From Sulfuritalea sp. (GTDB taxonomy: Bacteria > Pseudomonadota > Gammaproteobacteria > Burkholderiales > Rhodocyclaceae): a DNA stretch of 37,112 nt. Shown piece by piece: positions 1 through 8,201 of this stretch. Each line of letters starts with the position of its first letter. Position 1 is the stretch's first letter. Location of the stretch: assembly GCA_016710465.1 (NCBI GenBank), contig JADJVS010000018.1, positions 1 to 37,112 on the forward strand, in the 5' to 3' direction. The notes beneath the pieces are model-generated. The model was not told where the DNA came from. It saw nothing but the letters and a program-made list of their open reading frames with translations, and did no database searches. Made by a program: the position numbers and the translations under genes.

Positions 1-296
1 CGCGCGCCACCGCGCTGGCCAACACGACGCGGCCGATGAGCGAACTCGACGCCACGGCCAAGGCGCTGGTGCAGGACACCGCCACCATATACGACGAACA
101 GAAGAGCGCCTGCGCGGGCAGCGCACCGCTGTGCCCCAACGGCCAGTCCTGTGGCTCCGACAACATGTGCTACCGTCCATCCTTCAGGAATCTCAGGGTT
201 GGCTTTACCACGGCCGAGCGACCGACGACTTCGCTCACCACCGCGCGCGACCAGTTGATCGAAATCACCAACCGCTCGACCACCTGGCTGCCCTGA
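1..296 (+). CDS. 3' end of an unknown gene upstream of a prepilin gene
   Basis: An open frame enters from the left edge and stops with TGA at 294-296. The visible 98 residues contain a cysteine-rich stretch (CAGSAPLCPNGQSC followed by CGSDNMC about 10 residues later) and end in TTWLP. No domain is recognised. The first internal ATG is at 36, but the frame is open to the edge, so the real start lies outside the window. The prepilin gene follows within about 35 bp on the same strand, so this may be another minor pilin or a pilus-associated protein; that rests on position alone. Confidence 0.5.
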   Translation, partial: RATALANTTRPMSELDATAKALVQDTATIYDEQKSACAGSAPLCPNGQSCGSDNMCYRPSFRNLRVGFTTAERPTTSLTTARDQLIEITNRSTTWLP

Positions 297-331
297 TTCG
301 CCCTCGAGCTGGATTGATGCCCTGTGGCACA

Positions 332-1190
332 ATGAAACGGATGGCACCGACGCAACGCCCTTCGCCCGATCCCGTCTGCAACGCCGTTTCCGCCGGTTCG
401 CGCGGACCTCGGCACACGCGGCTTCACGCTGATTGAACTCGCCATTGTCATGTTCATCGTCTCTCTGCTGCTGGGCGGCATGCTGTTGCCGCTATCCGCT
501 CAGCAGGATGTCCGTGCCTATGGCGACACGCAGAAGATTCTTGCCGAGGCGCGCGACGCCCTGCTCGGCTATGCCATGGCCAACGACCGGCTGCCCTGCC
601 CGGCATCGAGCACCAGCAATGGTGCGGAGGCCTTCTGCACCGCATCGAGCGGCGCGTGCACCGAGACCACCACCGTGCAATCCCACGGACGCTGCGCCTA
701 TTCGTACGACGGCTATTTCCCGCGGGCGACCTTGGGTTTGTTGCCGGTGGATTCCAGGGGATATCTGATCGATGGTTGGGGCAGCGATCCCGATAACCGC
801 GTTCGCTACGGCCTGACCGCGTCGAACACCTATGCGTTCAGCTACTCCTCGGGCATGAAGAACACCGGGATTACGGTATTGGCACCCGACCTGCAGGTCT
901 GTTCCACCGGCGTCGGCATGTCCAATGCCGGTGACCCCTTAACAGCGGCTTGCGCATCGGGTATGGTACTCGCGAGCGATGCCGTTGCAGTGATTTACTC
1001 ACTAGGCAAAAATGCCGGTTCAGCAGGTTCGGGCACCGAGGAAACCCACAATCCCAACCCGCGCTCGACGACCACGGCAGATCGTGCCTACGTTGGCGCG
1101 CCGCAGGGTAGCGCCACGGATGATCAAATGATCTGGCTGTCCAAGAGCACCCTGTTCAACCGCCTGGTCGCGGCCGGCCGCCTGCCCTGA
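332..1190 (+). CDS. type IV pilin-like prepilin (frameshift in leader)
   Basis: The sequence GFTLIELAIVMFIVSLLLGG, read from 420, is a textbook prepilin N-methylation motif with the conserved Glu at +5 and a hydrophobic helix. Such proteins are cleaved after Gly by prepilin peptidase and join type IV pili or type II secretion pseudopili. The body (ALLGYAMANDRLPCPA, several Cys, YFPRATLGLLPVD, YLIDGWGSD) fits a family of secreted minor pilin-like proteins. The motif frame has no ATG, GTG or TTG between its upstream stop at 333 and 420. An ATG at 332 begins MKRMAPTQRPS in a neighbouring frame that ends at 436. One extra base between about 345 and 415 would join the two into a leader of about 30 residues, so I infer an indel there. 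Stop TGA is at 1188-1190. Family is secure; exact pilus system is not. Confidence 0.75.
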
Positions 1191-1202
1191 GCGAAGGGCA
1201 AG

Positions 1203-1224
1203 AGTCGGCGCTGTTGACACGGCG
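1203..1224 (+). repeat. dispersed 22-bp motif, copy 1 (intergenic)
   Basis: This copy reads AGTCGGCGC, TGTTGAC, ACGGCG. It lies 12 bp after the stop codon of the prepilin gene, in non-coding DNA. It matches the consensus AGTCGGCGC + YGRYGRY + ACGGCG seen at ten other places in this window, with one deviation (T for R). Confidence 0.75.
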
Positions 1225-1330
1225 CCTGGCACCGGGCAATGAATTTGGGCTTATGCCGAGCATCACAAATCCTGAATCCCGCCCGCGTCGGCGCCGGTAA
1301 AATCGCCGCATACTTTTCAGGGAGTTCGCC

Positions 1331-2020
1331 GTGGCCAGAAACTTCAGGATCGCCCCCAGCATTCTTTCCGCCAACTTCGCCCGGTTGGGCGAAGAGGTCG
1401 ACAACGTCCTGCGCGCTGGCGCCGACATCGTGCACTTCGACGTCATGGACAATCACTACGTGCCCAACCTGACCATCGGCCCGCTGGTCTGCGAGGCATT
1501 GAAGAAGCACGGCGTCACCGCGCCAATCGACGTGCACCTGATGGTCAAGCCGGTGGATCGCATCATCCCGGACTTTGCCAAGGCTGGCGCCACCTACATC
1601 ACCTTCCACCCGGAGGCCTCGGAGCACGTCGATCGCACCATCGCCCTGATCCGCGAATGCGGCTGCAAGCCGGGCCTGGTGTTCAACCCGGCGACGCCGC
1701 TGGACGTGCTCGAGTACACGCTGGACAAGCTCGACATGGTGCTGCTGATGAGCGTCAACCCGGGCTTCGGCGGGCAGAAGTTCATCCCCTACGTGCTCGA
1801 CAAGGCACGCAGGGTGAGGCAGATGATCGACGCCCGCGGCCTCAACGTGAGCCTGGAGATCGACGGCGGCGTCGGCCCGGCCAACATCCGCGACGTGGCG
1901 CAGGCGGGTGTCGACACCTTCGTCGCCGGCTCGGCCGTGTTCGGCGCGGCGAAGGATTCCGACCCCAACCGCTACGACACGGTGATCGGCGCGCTGCGCG
2001 CCGAACTGGCCAGGGCCTGA
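1331..2020 (+). CDS. rpe: ribulose-phosphate 3-epimerase
   Basis: Interconverts D-ribulose 5-phosphate and D-xylulose 5-phosphate in the pentose phosphate pathway or Calvin cycle; cytosolic TIM barrel. The 229 residues are full length. Family motifs occur in order: APSILSANF (residues 8-16), IVHFDVMDNHYVPN (33-46, with metal-ligand His35 and Asp37), IDVHLMV (66-72, His69), MSVNPGFGGQ, LEIDGGV and VAGSAVFG. The start is GTG at 1331, preceded by CAGGGAG about 8 bases upstream. A possible -10 element TAAAAT lies at 1299-1304, without a convincing -35. The gene ends directly against the 3' end of the convergent MerR gene. Confidence 0.95.
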   Translation: MARNFRIAPSILSANFARLGEEVDNVLRAGADIVHFDVMDNHYVPNLTIGPLVCEALKKHGVTAPIDVHLMVKPVDRIIPDFAKAGATYITFHPEASEHVDRTIALIRECGCKPGLVFNPATPLDVLEYTLDKLDMVLLMSVNPGFGGQKFIPYVLDKARRVRQMIDARGLNVSLEIDGGVGPANIRDVAQAGVDTFVAGSAVFGAAKDSDPNRYDTVIGALRAELARA

Positions 2021-2452
2021 TCAGGCCTTGCCGGCGCGGCGCCGAGCCGACCGCGCCTTTTTGAGCTGGGCACGAACCTCGCCCAGTTCGCCCAGCATGG
2101 CCTCGATGTGGCGGCGGCGCTGATCGAGTTCCGCCATTGCCGCCTCGATGCGCCCGATCAGGTAGTCCAGTTGCTGGGCATGGCCCTCGCCGTGGTCGCC
2201 GTAAAGCGAAAGGATGTGCTCGATCTCCGCGAGCGACATGCCCACCGCCTTGCCGCGCAGGATCAGGCCCAGGCGTACCCGGTCGCGCCGCGTATAGGCG
2301 CGGCCGCCGTTAATGCGGCGCGGAGCCAGCAGGCCCTTGTCTTCGTAGAAGCGGATCGCGCGCAATGAGATGCCGTGTTCGCGCGCCAGTTCGGTGATGC
2401 CGTAGAGCGCGTCATCGGGTGCGGGCGGTGGCGGGCGGCGGGCGGCATTCAT
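2021..2452 (-). CDS. MerR-family regulator, LiuR-like
   Basis: A 143-residue DNA-binding regulator. Residues 16-85 form the MerR winged helix (ITELAREHGISLRAIRFYEDKGLL, split here as ITELAREHGIS and LRAIRFYEDKGLL; then RAYTRRDRVRLGLILRGK and GMSLAEIEHIL), and about 92-135 is a long dimerisation helix. The C-terminus carries no cysteine, so a metal sensor is unlikely. The LILRGK...GMSLAEI segment resembles LiuR-type regulators, which control branched-chain acyl-CoA or terpene catabolism. It is divergent from the acyl-CoA carboxylase operon with 129 bp between starts, the usual arrangement for a local regulator that senses an acyl-CoA. The ligand is inferred, not visible. An Arg/Pro/Ala-rich N-terminal extension of about 15 residues precedes the domain. 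Confidence 0.85.
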   Translation of the reverse strand: MNAARRPPPPAPDDALYGITELAREHGISLRAIRFYEDKGLLAPRRINGGRAYTRRDRVRLGLILRGKAVGMSLAEIEHILSLYGDHGEGHAQQLDYLIGRIEAAMAELDQRRRHIEAMLGELGEVRAQLKKARSARRRAGKA

Positions 2453-2514
2453 GGCGCCATCCTAGCAAGCAGCCATGTCGCTTGCAAGATGATTCTGCCG
2501 CTTACGCACACCTG

Positions 2515-2543
2515 TTGACGTTAACGGCACCTATGGCTAGGAT
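2515..2543 (+). promoter_or_regulatory. candidate promoter and MerR operator for the acyl-CoA operon
   Basis: A sigma70-like promoter is visible: -35 TTGACG at 2515-2520, 17-bp spacer, -10 TAGGAT at 2538-2543, about 38 bp before the SDR start. The 8-bp palindrome CGTTAACG (2519-2526) overlaps the -35 box and the spacer start, where MerR-family proteins bind. A second palindrome, CTTGCAAG, is at 2481-2488. Assignment to the neighbouring LiuR-like regulator is inference. Confidence 0.5.
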
Positions 2544-2581
2544 GGCTGCCATCACCGCCGGCCAGGCATGGAGACCCGCGC

Positions 2582-3484
2582 ATGAGCAGTTCCCCTCCCG
2601 ACGAAGACGCCCCCTTCTCGCGTTACGCCAGCGTGCTGCGCCCCGGCCTGTTTGCCGGCGAGGTGCATTGGGTCACCGGCGGCGGCAGCGGCATCGGCCG
2701 TTGCGTCGCCCACGAACTGGCGGCGCTCGGCGCCACCGTCATCCTCACCGGGCGCACCGAAGACAAGCTGCACAGGGTTGCCGCGGAAATCGCCGAGGAC
2801 GGCGGCCGCGCCGAGGTTTCCGCCTTCGACATCCGCGTCGAGGAAGCCGTCAACAGCGCGGTCCATGCCGCGGTCGCCCGGCACGGGCGCATCCACGGCC
2901 TGGTGAACAATGCCGGCGGCCAGTTCCCGGCGCCGCTGATGGCCATCGGCAAGAAGGGCTTCGAGACCGTTATGGCCAGCAACCTGACCGGCGGCTTCCT
3001 GATGATGCGCGAGCTGTACTTGCAGTCCCTGCAGGCCCACGGCGGCGCCATCGTGAACATGACGGCCGACATGTGGAAGGGCATGCCCGGCATGGGCCAT
3101 TCCGGTGCCGCGCGCGCCGGCATGGCCAACCTGACCAAGACGGCGGCCGTCGAATGGGCGGCCAGCGGCGTGCGCGTGAATGCCGTGGCGCCGGGCTGGA
3201 TCGCGTCCTCGGGCATGGACACCTACAAGGGTCCGGTACGGGAGATGATCCCCAGGCTCAAACGCCATGTGCCGCTGCGGCGGCTGGGCACCGAATCCGA
3301 AGTCAGCGCGGCCATCTGTTTCCTGCTCTCGCCCGGCGCCGCCTTCATCACCGGCGTCACGCTCGCCATCGACGGCGGTGCGCCGCTCGACACGCCGCTG
3401 TTCCCCATCGCCGACCACGGGCGTTCCGCGGCCTTCGACGGCTTCCATCGCAGCGTCACGCCCGACGTGCTGAAGGAGGACTGA
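2582..3484 (+). CDS. PECR/citronellol-dehydrogenase-like SDR protein
   Basis: A 300-residue Rossmann-fold short-chain dehydrogenase/reductase. The NAD(P) glycine motif TGGGSGIG is at residues 32-39, LVNNAGGQFPAPL near 107-119, and the structural Asn (NLTGGF) at 134. The usual YxxxK is absent: the region reads GHSGAARAG (172-180) followed by MANLTK (181-186). This resembles peroxisomal trans-2-enoyl-CoA reductase, but Ala sits where that enzyme has Tyr in YNLTK. Ser at the usual catalytic place is Thr161 (IVNMT). The fold is secure; whether it reduces an enoyl-CoA or oxidises an alcohol/aldehyde, as proposed for AtuB/AtuG proteins of terpene clusters, cannot be told. GGAG lies 8 bases before the ATG. 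Its TGA overlaps the ATG of the next gene by one base, so translation is probably coupled. Confidence 0.8.
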   Translation: MSSSPPDEDAPFSRYASVLRPGLFAGEVHWVTGGGSGIGRCVAHELAALGATVILTGRTEDKLHRVAAEIAEDGGRAEVSAFDIRVEEAVNSAVHAAVARHGRIHGLVNNAGGQFPAPLMAIGKKGFETVMASNLTGGFLMMRELYLQSLQAHGGAIVNMTADMWKGMPGMGHSGAARAGMANLTKTAAVEWAASGVRVNAVAPGWIASSGMDTYKGPVREMIPRLKRHVPLRRLGTESEVSAAICFLLSPGAAFITGVTLAIDGGAPLDTPLFPIADHGRSAAFDGFHRSVTPDVLKED

Positions 3485-5094
3485 TGCCCGTCATTGAGTC
3501 CCTGATCGACACCGCCTCGCCCGCCTTCGCCGCCAACGCAGGGCGCATGGCCGAGCGCCTGGCCGAGGTCCGCGCGCTGGAGCAGAAGGTGCGCGAAGAA
3601 TCAGCCTCCAGGCGCGACAAGTTCGAGAAGCGCGGCCAGTTGCTGCCGCGCGAGCGCGTGGCGCGCCTGATCGACCGCGGCAGCGACTTCGTCGAGTTCT
3701 CCACGCTGGCCGGGCTCGGCATGCACGACGACGACGGCGACACGTCGGTGCTCGGCGGCGGCTCCATCATCGGCATCGGCACGGTGGCCGGCAAGCGCTG
3801 CGTGGTGCTGGCCAGCGACAGCGCGATCAAGGGCGGCACCATCCCGCCGATGGGCCTGAAAAAGAGCCTGCGCGCCCAGGAAATGGCGCGCGACAACCGG
3901 CTGCCGCTGATCTATCTCGTCGAAAGCGGCGGCGCCAACCTGCTCTACCAGGCCGAAATCTTCATCGAGGGCGGGCGCAGCTTCGCCAACCAGGCCCGGC
4001 TCTCCGCCGCCGGCATTCCGCAGATCGCCGTGGTGCATGGCGCCTCGACCGCCGGCGGCGCCTACCTGCCGGGCCTGTCGGACTATGTGATCCTGGTGCG
4101 CGGACGCTCGAGCATATATCTCGCCGGCCCGCCGCTGGTCAAGGCCGCGATCGGCGAGGACAGCGACGAAGAGACGCTGGGCGGCGCCGAGACCCACGCC
4201 AATGTCACGGGCCTGGGCGAATACCTCTGCGAGAACGACGCCCACGCCATCGCCACGGCGCGCGAGGTGATGGACAAGCTCAACTGGATCGGCGTACCAC
4301 CAGCGCCGACTCTTGTACCACCGCGCTTTCCGACCGACGAACTCCTCGGCCTCGTTCCCGCCGACGACCGCGAACCCTATGACGTGCGCGAAGTCATCGC
4401 CCGCCTCGTCGATGCGTCCGATTTCCTCGAATTCAAGGCCGGCTATGCGCCCGACACGATCTGCGGCCACGCGCGACTGCACGGCCACGCCGTCGGCATT
4501 CTCGGCAACAACGGGCCGATCCAGCCCACCGGCTCGACCAAGGCCGCGCAGTTCATCCAGCTCTGCGACCAGAGCGCAACGCCCCTGGTCTTCCTGCAGA
4601 ACACCACGGGCTACATGGTCGGCGCGGCGGCGGAGCGCGCCGGCGCCATCAAGCACGGCTCGAAGATGATCCAGGCCGTGGCCAATGCGCGCGTGCCCAA
4701 GCTCACCGTGGTGCTCGGCGGGTCGTTTGGCGCCGGCAACTACGGCATGTGCGGGCGCGGCTTCGATCCGCGCTTCATCTTCGCCTGGCCCTCGGCGCGC
4801 ACCGCCGTGATGGGTGCGGCGCAGGCCGCCAAGGTCATGGAAATCGTCGGCCGCGCCAAGCTCGAACGCGCCGGCCAGCCGGCCAACGAAGCGGCGCTGG
4901 CGGCCATGAGCGAAGGCCTGCGCCGCCGCCTCGATGCCGAATCCACGGCGCTGTTCGCCACCGCCCGGCTGTGGGACGACGGCATCATCGACCCGCGCGA
5001 CACCCGCCGCATCCTCGGCCTCTGCCTCGACGTCTGCGCCGAAGGCGAGGCGCGTACCCTGCGACCCAACAGCTTTGGCGTCGCCCGCTTCTAG
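3484..5094 (+). CDS. acyl-CoA carboxylase beta (carboxyltransferase), MCC/GCC type
   Basis: A 536-residue biotin-dependent carboxyltransferase subunit that moves the carboxyl group from biotin to an acyl-CoA. It starts MPVIESLIDTASPAFAAN, as do methylcrotonyl-CoA (LiuB) and geranyl-CoA (AtuC) carboxylase beta subunits. The N-terminal crotonase-like domain includes VESGGANLLYQAEIF and GASTAGGAYLPGLSDY; the C-terminal domain includes GILGNNGPIQPTGSTKAAQF, QNTTGYMVG, GGSFGAGNYGMCGRGFDPRF and AWPSAR. It lies in an operon with the biotin-carrying alpha subunit. An Atu-type substrate is favoured by the AtuD-like dehydrogenase next door but not proven. The linker between the two domains (about residues 270-278, VPPAPTLVPP) is encoded across a dispersed 22-bp motif and an 8-bp direct repeat. 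Confidence 0.9.
   Translation: MPVIESLIDTASPAFAANAGRMAERLAEVRALEQKVREESASRRDKFEKRGQLLPRERVARLIDRGSDFVEFSTLAGLGMHDDDGDTSVLGGGSIIGIGTVAGKRCVVLASDSAIKGGTIPPMGLKKSLRAQEMARDNRLPLIYLVESGGANLLYQAEIFIEGGRSFANQARLSAAGIPQIAVVHGASTAGGAYLPGLSDYVILVRGRSSIYLAGPPLVKAAIGEDSDEETLGGAETHANVTGLGEYLCENDAHAIATAREVMDKLNWIGVPPAPTLVPPRFPTDELLGLVPADDREPYDVREVIARLVDASDFLEFKAGYAPDTICGHARLHGHAVGILGNNGPIQPTGSTKAAQFIQLCDQSATPLVFLQNTTGYMVGAAAERAGAIKHGSKMIQAVANARVPKLTVVLGGSFGAGNYGMCGRGFDPRFIFAWPSARTAVMGAAQAAKVMEIVGRAKLERAGQPANEAALAAMSEGLRRRLDAESTALFATARLWDDGIIDPRDTRRILGLCLDVCAEGEARTLRPNSFGVARF
4290..4311 (-). repeat. dispersed 22-bp motif, copy 2 (in carboxylase beta linker)
   Basis: On the minus strand this copy reads AGTCGGCGC, TGGTGGT, ACGCCG. 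It is antisense to the carboxylase beta gene, at the linker between its two crotonase-like domains. The octamer GTACCACC occurs at 4294-4301 (within the motif) and again at 4315-4322. Confidence 0.7.
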
Positions 5095-5106
5095 AAAGGA
5101 AGCTCC

Positions 5107-6258
5107 ATGCAACTCAGCACCGAACACCGCCAGCTTGCCGACACCGTGCTGCGCTTCGTGAGCGAGCAACTCAATCCGCATGTCGCCGAGTGGGAGGCCG
5201 CCGAGCAGTTTCCCTCGCACGAGGTATTCAGGAAGCTCGGCGAACTGGGCCTGCTCGGGCTCAAGTACGACCCGGCCTACGGCGGCCAGGGGCTGGACTT
5301 CTCTTATTCGATGGTGATGGCCGAAGCGTTGGGCGAATGCGCCTGCGGCGGCGTGCCGATGGCCATCGGCGTGCAGACCGACATGTGCACCCCCGCATTG
5401 GCGCGTTTCGGCAGCGACGAACTGAAGCGCGAGTTCCTCGCCCCGGCCATCGCCGGCGAAATGGTCGGCTGCATCGGCGTCTCCGAGCCCGGCGGCGGCT
5501 CCGACGTCGCCGCAGTGAAGACCACGGCGCGCAAGGATGGCGGCGACTACGTGATCAACGGCAGCAAGATGTGGATCACCAACGGCATGCAGGCCGACTG
5601 GTGCTGCCTGCTCGCCAATACCTCGGCCGAGGGCGGCCCCCACCGCAACAAGTCGCTGATCATGGTGCCGATGGATTCACCCGGCATCAGCCGGCAGAAG
5701 ATCATCAAGATCGGCATGGATGCCTCCGACACGGCGCAAATCTTCTTCGACGAGGTGCGCGTGCCGCAGCGCAATGTCATCGGCCAGGAAGGCATGGGCT
5801 TCACCTACCAGATGCTGCAGTTCCAGGAGGAACGCCTGTGGGGCGCCGCCAGCAGCCTGCGCATGATGGACAACACCATCGACCAGACCATCGCCTACAC
5901 GCGCGAGCGCCAGGCCTTCGGCAAGGCCATCCTCGACAACCAGGTGGTGCATTTCCGTCTCGCCGAGTTGCGCACCGAGGTCGAGGCCCTGCGCGCCCTG
6001 ACCTGGCGCGCCGTCGAGGAGTACATCGGCGGCAAGGATGTGACACGGCTCGCATCAATGGCCAAGCTGAAGTGCGGCCGGCTAGACCGCGAAGTGGCGG
6101 ATGCCTGCCTGCAGTACTGGGGCGGCATGGGCTACACCTGGGACAACCCGGTCTCGCGCGCCTGGCGCGACGGACGCCTGGTGTCGATCGGCGGCGGCGC
6201 CGACGAAGTGATGCTGGGCATCATCTGCAAGCTGGAAGGCACGCTGCCGCGTCCATGA
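5107..6258 (+). CDS. acyl-CoA dehydrogenase, AtuD/isovaleryl-type
   Basis: A 383-residue flavoprotein that introduces the alpha-beta double bond into an acyl-CoA and passes electrons to ETF. Features: GGQGLDFSYS and GVQTDMCTPALARFGS in the N-terminal half; the signature CIGVSEPGGGSDVAAVKTTA at 122-141; NGSKMWITNG (151-160); a C-terminal helical domain with RQAFGK and YWGGMGYT. The QFQEERLWGAA segment (238-248) carries Glu where isovaleryl- and long-chain dehydrogenases have their base, while the late loop SIGGGADEVM has Gly where medium-chain enzymes have Glu. From memory the sequence is close to citronellyl-CoA dehydrogenase AtuD. AAGGAAG precedes the ATG, 12 bp after the beta gene. Its stop overlaps the next start as ATGA. 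Function as a dehydrogenase is secure; substrate is inferred. Confidence 0.9.
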   Translation: MQLSTEHRQLADTVLRFVSEQLNPHVAEWEAAEQFPSHEVFRKLGELGLLGLKYDPAYGGQGLDFSYSMVMAEALGECACGGVPMAIGVQTDMCTPALARFGSDELKREFLAPAIAGEMVGCIGVSEPGGGSDVAAVKTTARKDGGDYVINGSKMWITNGMQADWCCLLANTSAEGGPHRNKSLIMVPMDSPGISRQKIIKIGMDASDTAQIFFDEVRVPQRNVIGQEGMGFTYQMLQFQEERLWGAASSLRMMDNTIDQTIAYTRERQAFGKAILDNQVVHFRLAELRTEVEALRALTWRAVEEYIGGKDVTRLASMAKLKCGRLDREVADACLQYWGGMGYTWDNPVSRAWRDGRLVSIGGGADEVMLGIICKLEGTLPRP

Positions 6259-8201
6259 GCTTCAGCAAAATACTCGTTGCGAATCGTGGCGAGATCGCCT
6301 GCCGCGTGATGCGCACGGCGCGCACGCTGGGCTATCGCACGGTCGCCGTGTATTCGGACGCCGACACCGCAGCCCCGCATGCGGCGATGGCCGACGAGGC
6401 GGTGCGCATCGGTCCTGCGCCGGCCGCCGAGTCCTACCTGAACATTGAGGCGATCCTTGATGCCGCGCGGCGCACGGGCGCCGATGCCGTCCATCCCGGT
6501 TACGGCTTCCTCAGCGAGAACGCCGCCTTCGCCAAAGCCTGCGCCGATGCCGGGCTGGTGTTCATCGGCCCGCCGCCCGAGGCCATCGCCACCATGGGCG
6601 ACAAAGCCGGCGCCAAGCGCCGCATGGTCGCCGCCGGGGTGCCGACCGTGCCCGGCTATCTCGGCGACAACCCAAGCGACGAATGCCTGACGATCGAAGC
6701 CGAAACACTGGGCTTCCCGCTGCTGGTCAAGGCGGTCGCCGGTGGCGGCGGACGCGGCATGCGCCTTGCGCGTTCCACTGCCGAATTGCCCGAGGCCCTC
6801 GCCGGCGCACGGCGCGAAGCGCAGGCGGCATTCGGCGATGCGGCGCTGATGCTTGAACGGCTGATCGCCAACGCACGTCACATCGAGATCCAGGTCTTCG
6901 CCGATGCCCACGGCAATGCCGTGCATCTGGGCGAGCGCGATTGCACCTCCCAGCGTCGGCGGCAGAAGGTGATCGAGGAGGCGCCCTCGCCCATCGTCAC
7001 GCCAGACATGCGCGAAACCATGGGCCGCGATGCCGTCGCCGCCGCGCTTGCGGTGGGTTATCGCGGCGCGGGCACGGTGGAGTTCATCGTCGATGCCCAA
7101 CTCAGGCACTACTTCCTGGAAATGAACACGCGGCTACAGGTCGAGCATCCGGTCACCGAAATGGTCACCGGGCTGGACCTCGTCGAATGGCAGTTCCGTG
7201 TCGCCGCCGGCGAAGCCCTGCCGCTGCACCAGGAACAGATCCGCTTCGAAGGCCACGCCATCGAGGCGCGCCTGTATGCCGAGGACCCCTACGCCCACTT
7301 CGCGCCGCAGACCGGCACCGTGCTGCACTTCCGTCCCAAGGACGGGCTGCGGCAAGGCGTGCGCATCGATGCCGGCATCAGCGAAGGCGGCACGGTGACG
7401 CCGTATTACGACCCGATGCTGGCGAAAATGATCGCCCATGGCCGCGACCGCGACGATGCCATCCGGCGCTTGATTGCGGCACTCGAAGATGCGCCGCTGC
7501 TGGGCGTGGCGAACAACGGCCGCTTCCTGCGCGACCTGCTCGATCACGCGCGCTTTCGCGGCGCCGCGATGCGCACGGCGCTGCTCGATGAATGGTCGTC
7601 CAATGACGAGCCCATCCTGCAAGCTCCGCAGCCGACGGAGGCTGACTGGCAAGTGGCCGCCGCTGTGTTTGCCGGACCCATAGGCTGGCGCCCGAGCAGT
7701 GTGGCGTTGTTCGACTTGACGCTGAGTTGCGGTGGAGAGACGCGGACCGTAAGAGTCGGCGCTGATGGTACGGCGATCCCGGTGCTGTTGCACTCCGCCA
7801 AGGACGGCCGCCAGCGGTACACCCACGACGGCATCACCCGCCACGCAACCCTGCATCGCGACGGCGACACGCTCCACCTCGCGCGCGACGCGGCGGTTTT
7901 CGTCTTCCGCGAGGCCTCGCCGCTGCCGGCCGCCGAGACCCGCAACGACCCGGCCATCGCCCGCGCCAGCGTCGCCGGCACCGTCGCCCGCCTGGAAGTC
8001 GGCGCCGGCGATACGGTGGTCGCGGGGCAGACGCTGGCCGTGATCGAAGCCATGAAAATGGAAATGCGCGTCACCGCCGGCGCCGCCGGGATCATCGCCG
8101 CTGTGCGCGTACTGGCCGGCACCCAAGTCGAGGCCGGCGCGATACTGATGGAACTGGACATCGAGGACCACCCATGCCTGCCCATGACAAAGCCATCCTG
8201 A
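6255..8201 (+). CDS. acyl-CoA carboxylase alpha (biotin carboxylase + biotin carrier)
   Basis: A 648-residue subunit that carboxylates its own biotin with ATP and bicarbonate and serves the beta subunit. The start MSFSKILVANRGEIACRVMRT is canonical. Then come the ATP-grasp glycine loop VKAVAGGGGRGMRLA, QVFADAHGNAVHLGERDCTSQRRRQKVIEEAPSP (shown as QVFADAHGNAVHLGERDCT then QRRRQKVIEEAPSP), FLEMNTRLQVEHPVTEMVTG and YYDPMLAKMI. A variable middle domain follows, then a C-terminal biotinyl domain whose biotin Lys lies in VIEAMKMEMRV near residue 600. The length matches MCC/GCC alpha subunits (LiuD, AtuF). The gene overlaps the dehydrogenase by 4 bp and the next gene by 28 bp, so the operon is tightly coupled. 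Two copies of the dispersed 22-bp motif fall in its last third, encoding VGADGTA and VGAGDTV. Confidence 0.93.
   Translation: MSFSKILVANRGEIACRVMRTARTLGYRTVAVYSDADTAAPHAAMADEAVRIGPAPAAESYLNIEAILDAARRTGADAVHPGYGFLSENAAFAKACADAGLVFIGPPPEAIATMGDKAGAKRRMVAAGVPTVPGYLGDNPSDECLTIEAETLGFPLLVKAVAGGGGRGMRLARSTAELPEALAGARREAQAAFGDAALMLERLIANARHIEIQVFADAHGNAVHLGERDCTSQRRRQKVIEEAPSPIVTPDMRETMGRDAVAAALAVGYRGAGTVEFIVDAQLRHYFLEMNTRLQVEHPVTEMVTGLDLVEWQFRVAAGEALPLHQEQIRFEGHAIEARLYAEDPYAHFAPQTGTVLHFRPKDGLRQGVRIDAGISEGGTVTPYYDPMLAKMIAHGRDRDDAIRRLIAALEDAPLLGVANNGRFLRDLLDHARFRGAAMRTALLDEWSSNDEPILQAPQPTEADWQVAAAVFAGPIGWRPSSVALFDLTLSCGGETRTVRVGADGTAIPVLLHSAKDGRQRYTHDGITRHATLHRDGDTLHLARDAAVFVFREASPLPAAETRNDPAIARASVAGTVARLEVGAGDTVVAGQTLAVIEAMKMEMRVTAGAAGIIAAVRVLAGTQVEAGAILMELDIEDHPCLPMTKPS
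7754..7775 (+). repeat. dispersed 22-bp motif, copy 3 (in carboxylase alpha)
   Basis: Reads AGTCGGCGC, TGATGGT, ACGGCG, sense to the gene and translated VGADGTA, in the poorly conserved region before the biotinyl domain. Confidence 0.75.
7997..8018 (+). repeat. dispersed 22-bp motif, copy 4 (in carboxylase alpha)
   Basis: Reads AGTCGGCGC, CGGCGAT, ACGGTG, sense to the gene and translated VGAGDTV, at the start of the biotinyl domain. One mismatch in the ACGGCG part. Because V-x-x-G-D-x-V is itself typical of biotinyl domains, this copy could be partly protein-driven. Confidence 0.55.

Noticed and set aside
322..340. TGTGGCACAATGAAACGG before the prepilin start, considered as a sigma54 promoter, as is common for pilin genes.
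   Set aside because: TGGCAC is present but the -12 GC is not at the required spacing, and the site overlaps the proposed start codon.
1288..1311. GTCGGCGCCGGTAAAATCGCCG upstream of rpe (written here as GTCGGCGCCGG then TAAAATCGCCG), considered as a twelfth copy of the dispersed motif.
   Set aside because: It shares the head from GTCGGCGCC but lacks the preceding A and the ACGGCG tail, and TAAAAT fits a -10 box instead.
3601..5643. 680-codon open frame on the minus strand opposite the carboxylase and dehydrogenase genes.
   Set aside because: It is a GC-driven shadow of two well-recognised genes on the plus strand and shows no domain.
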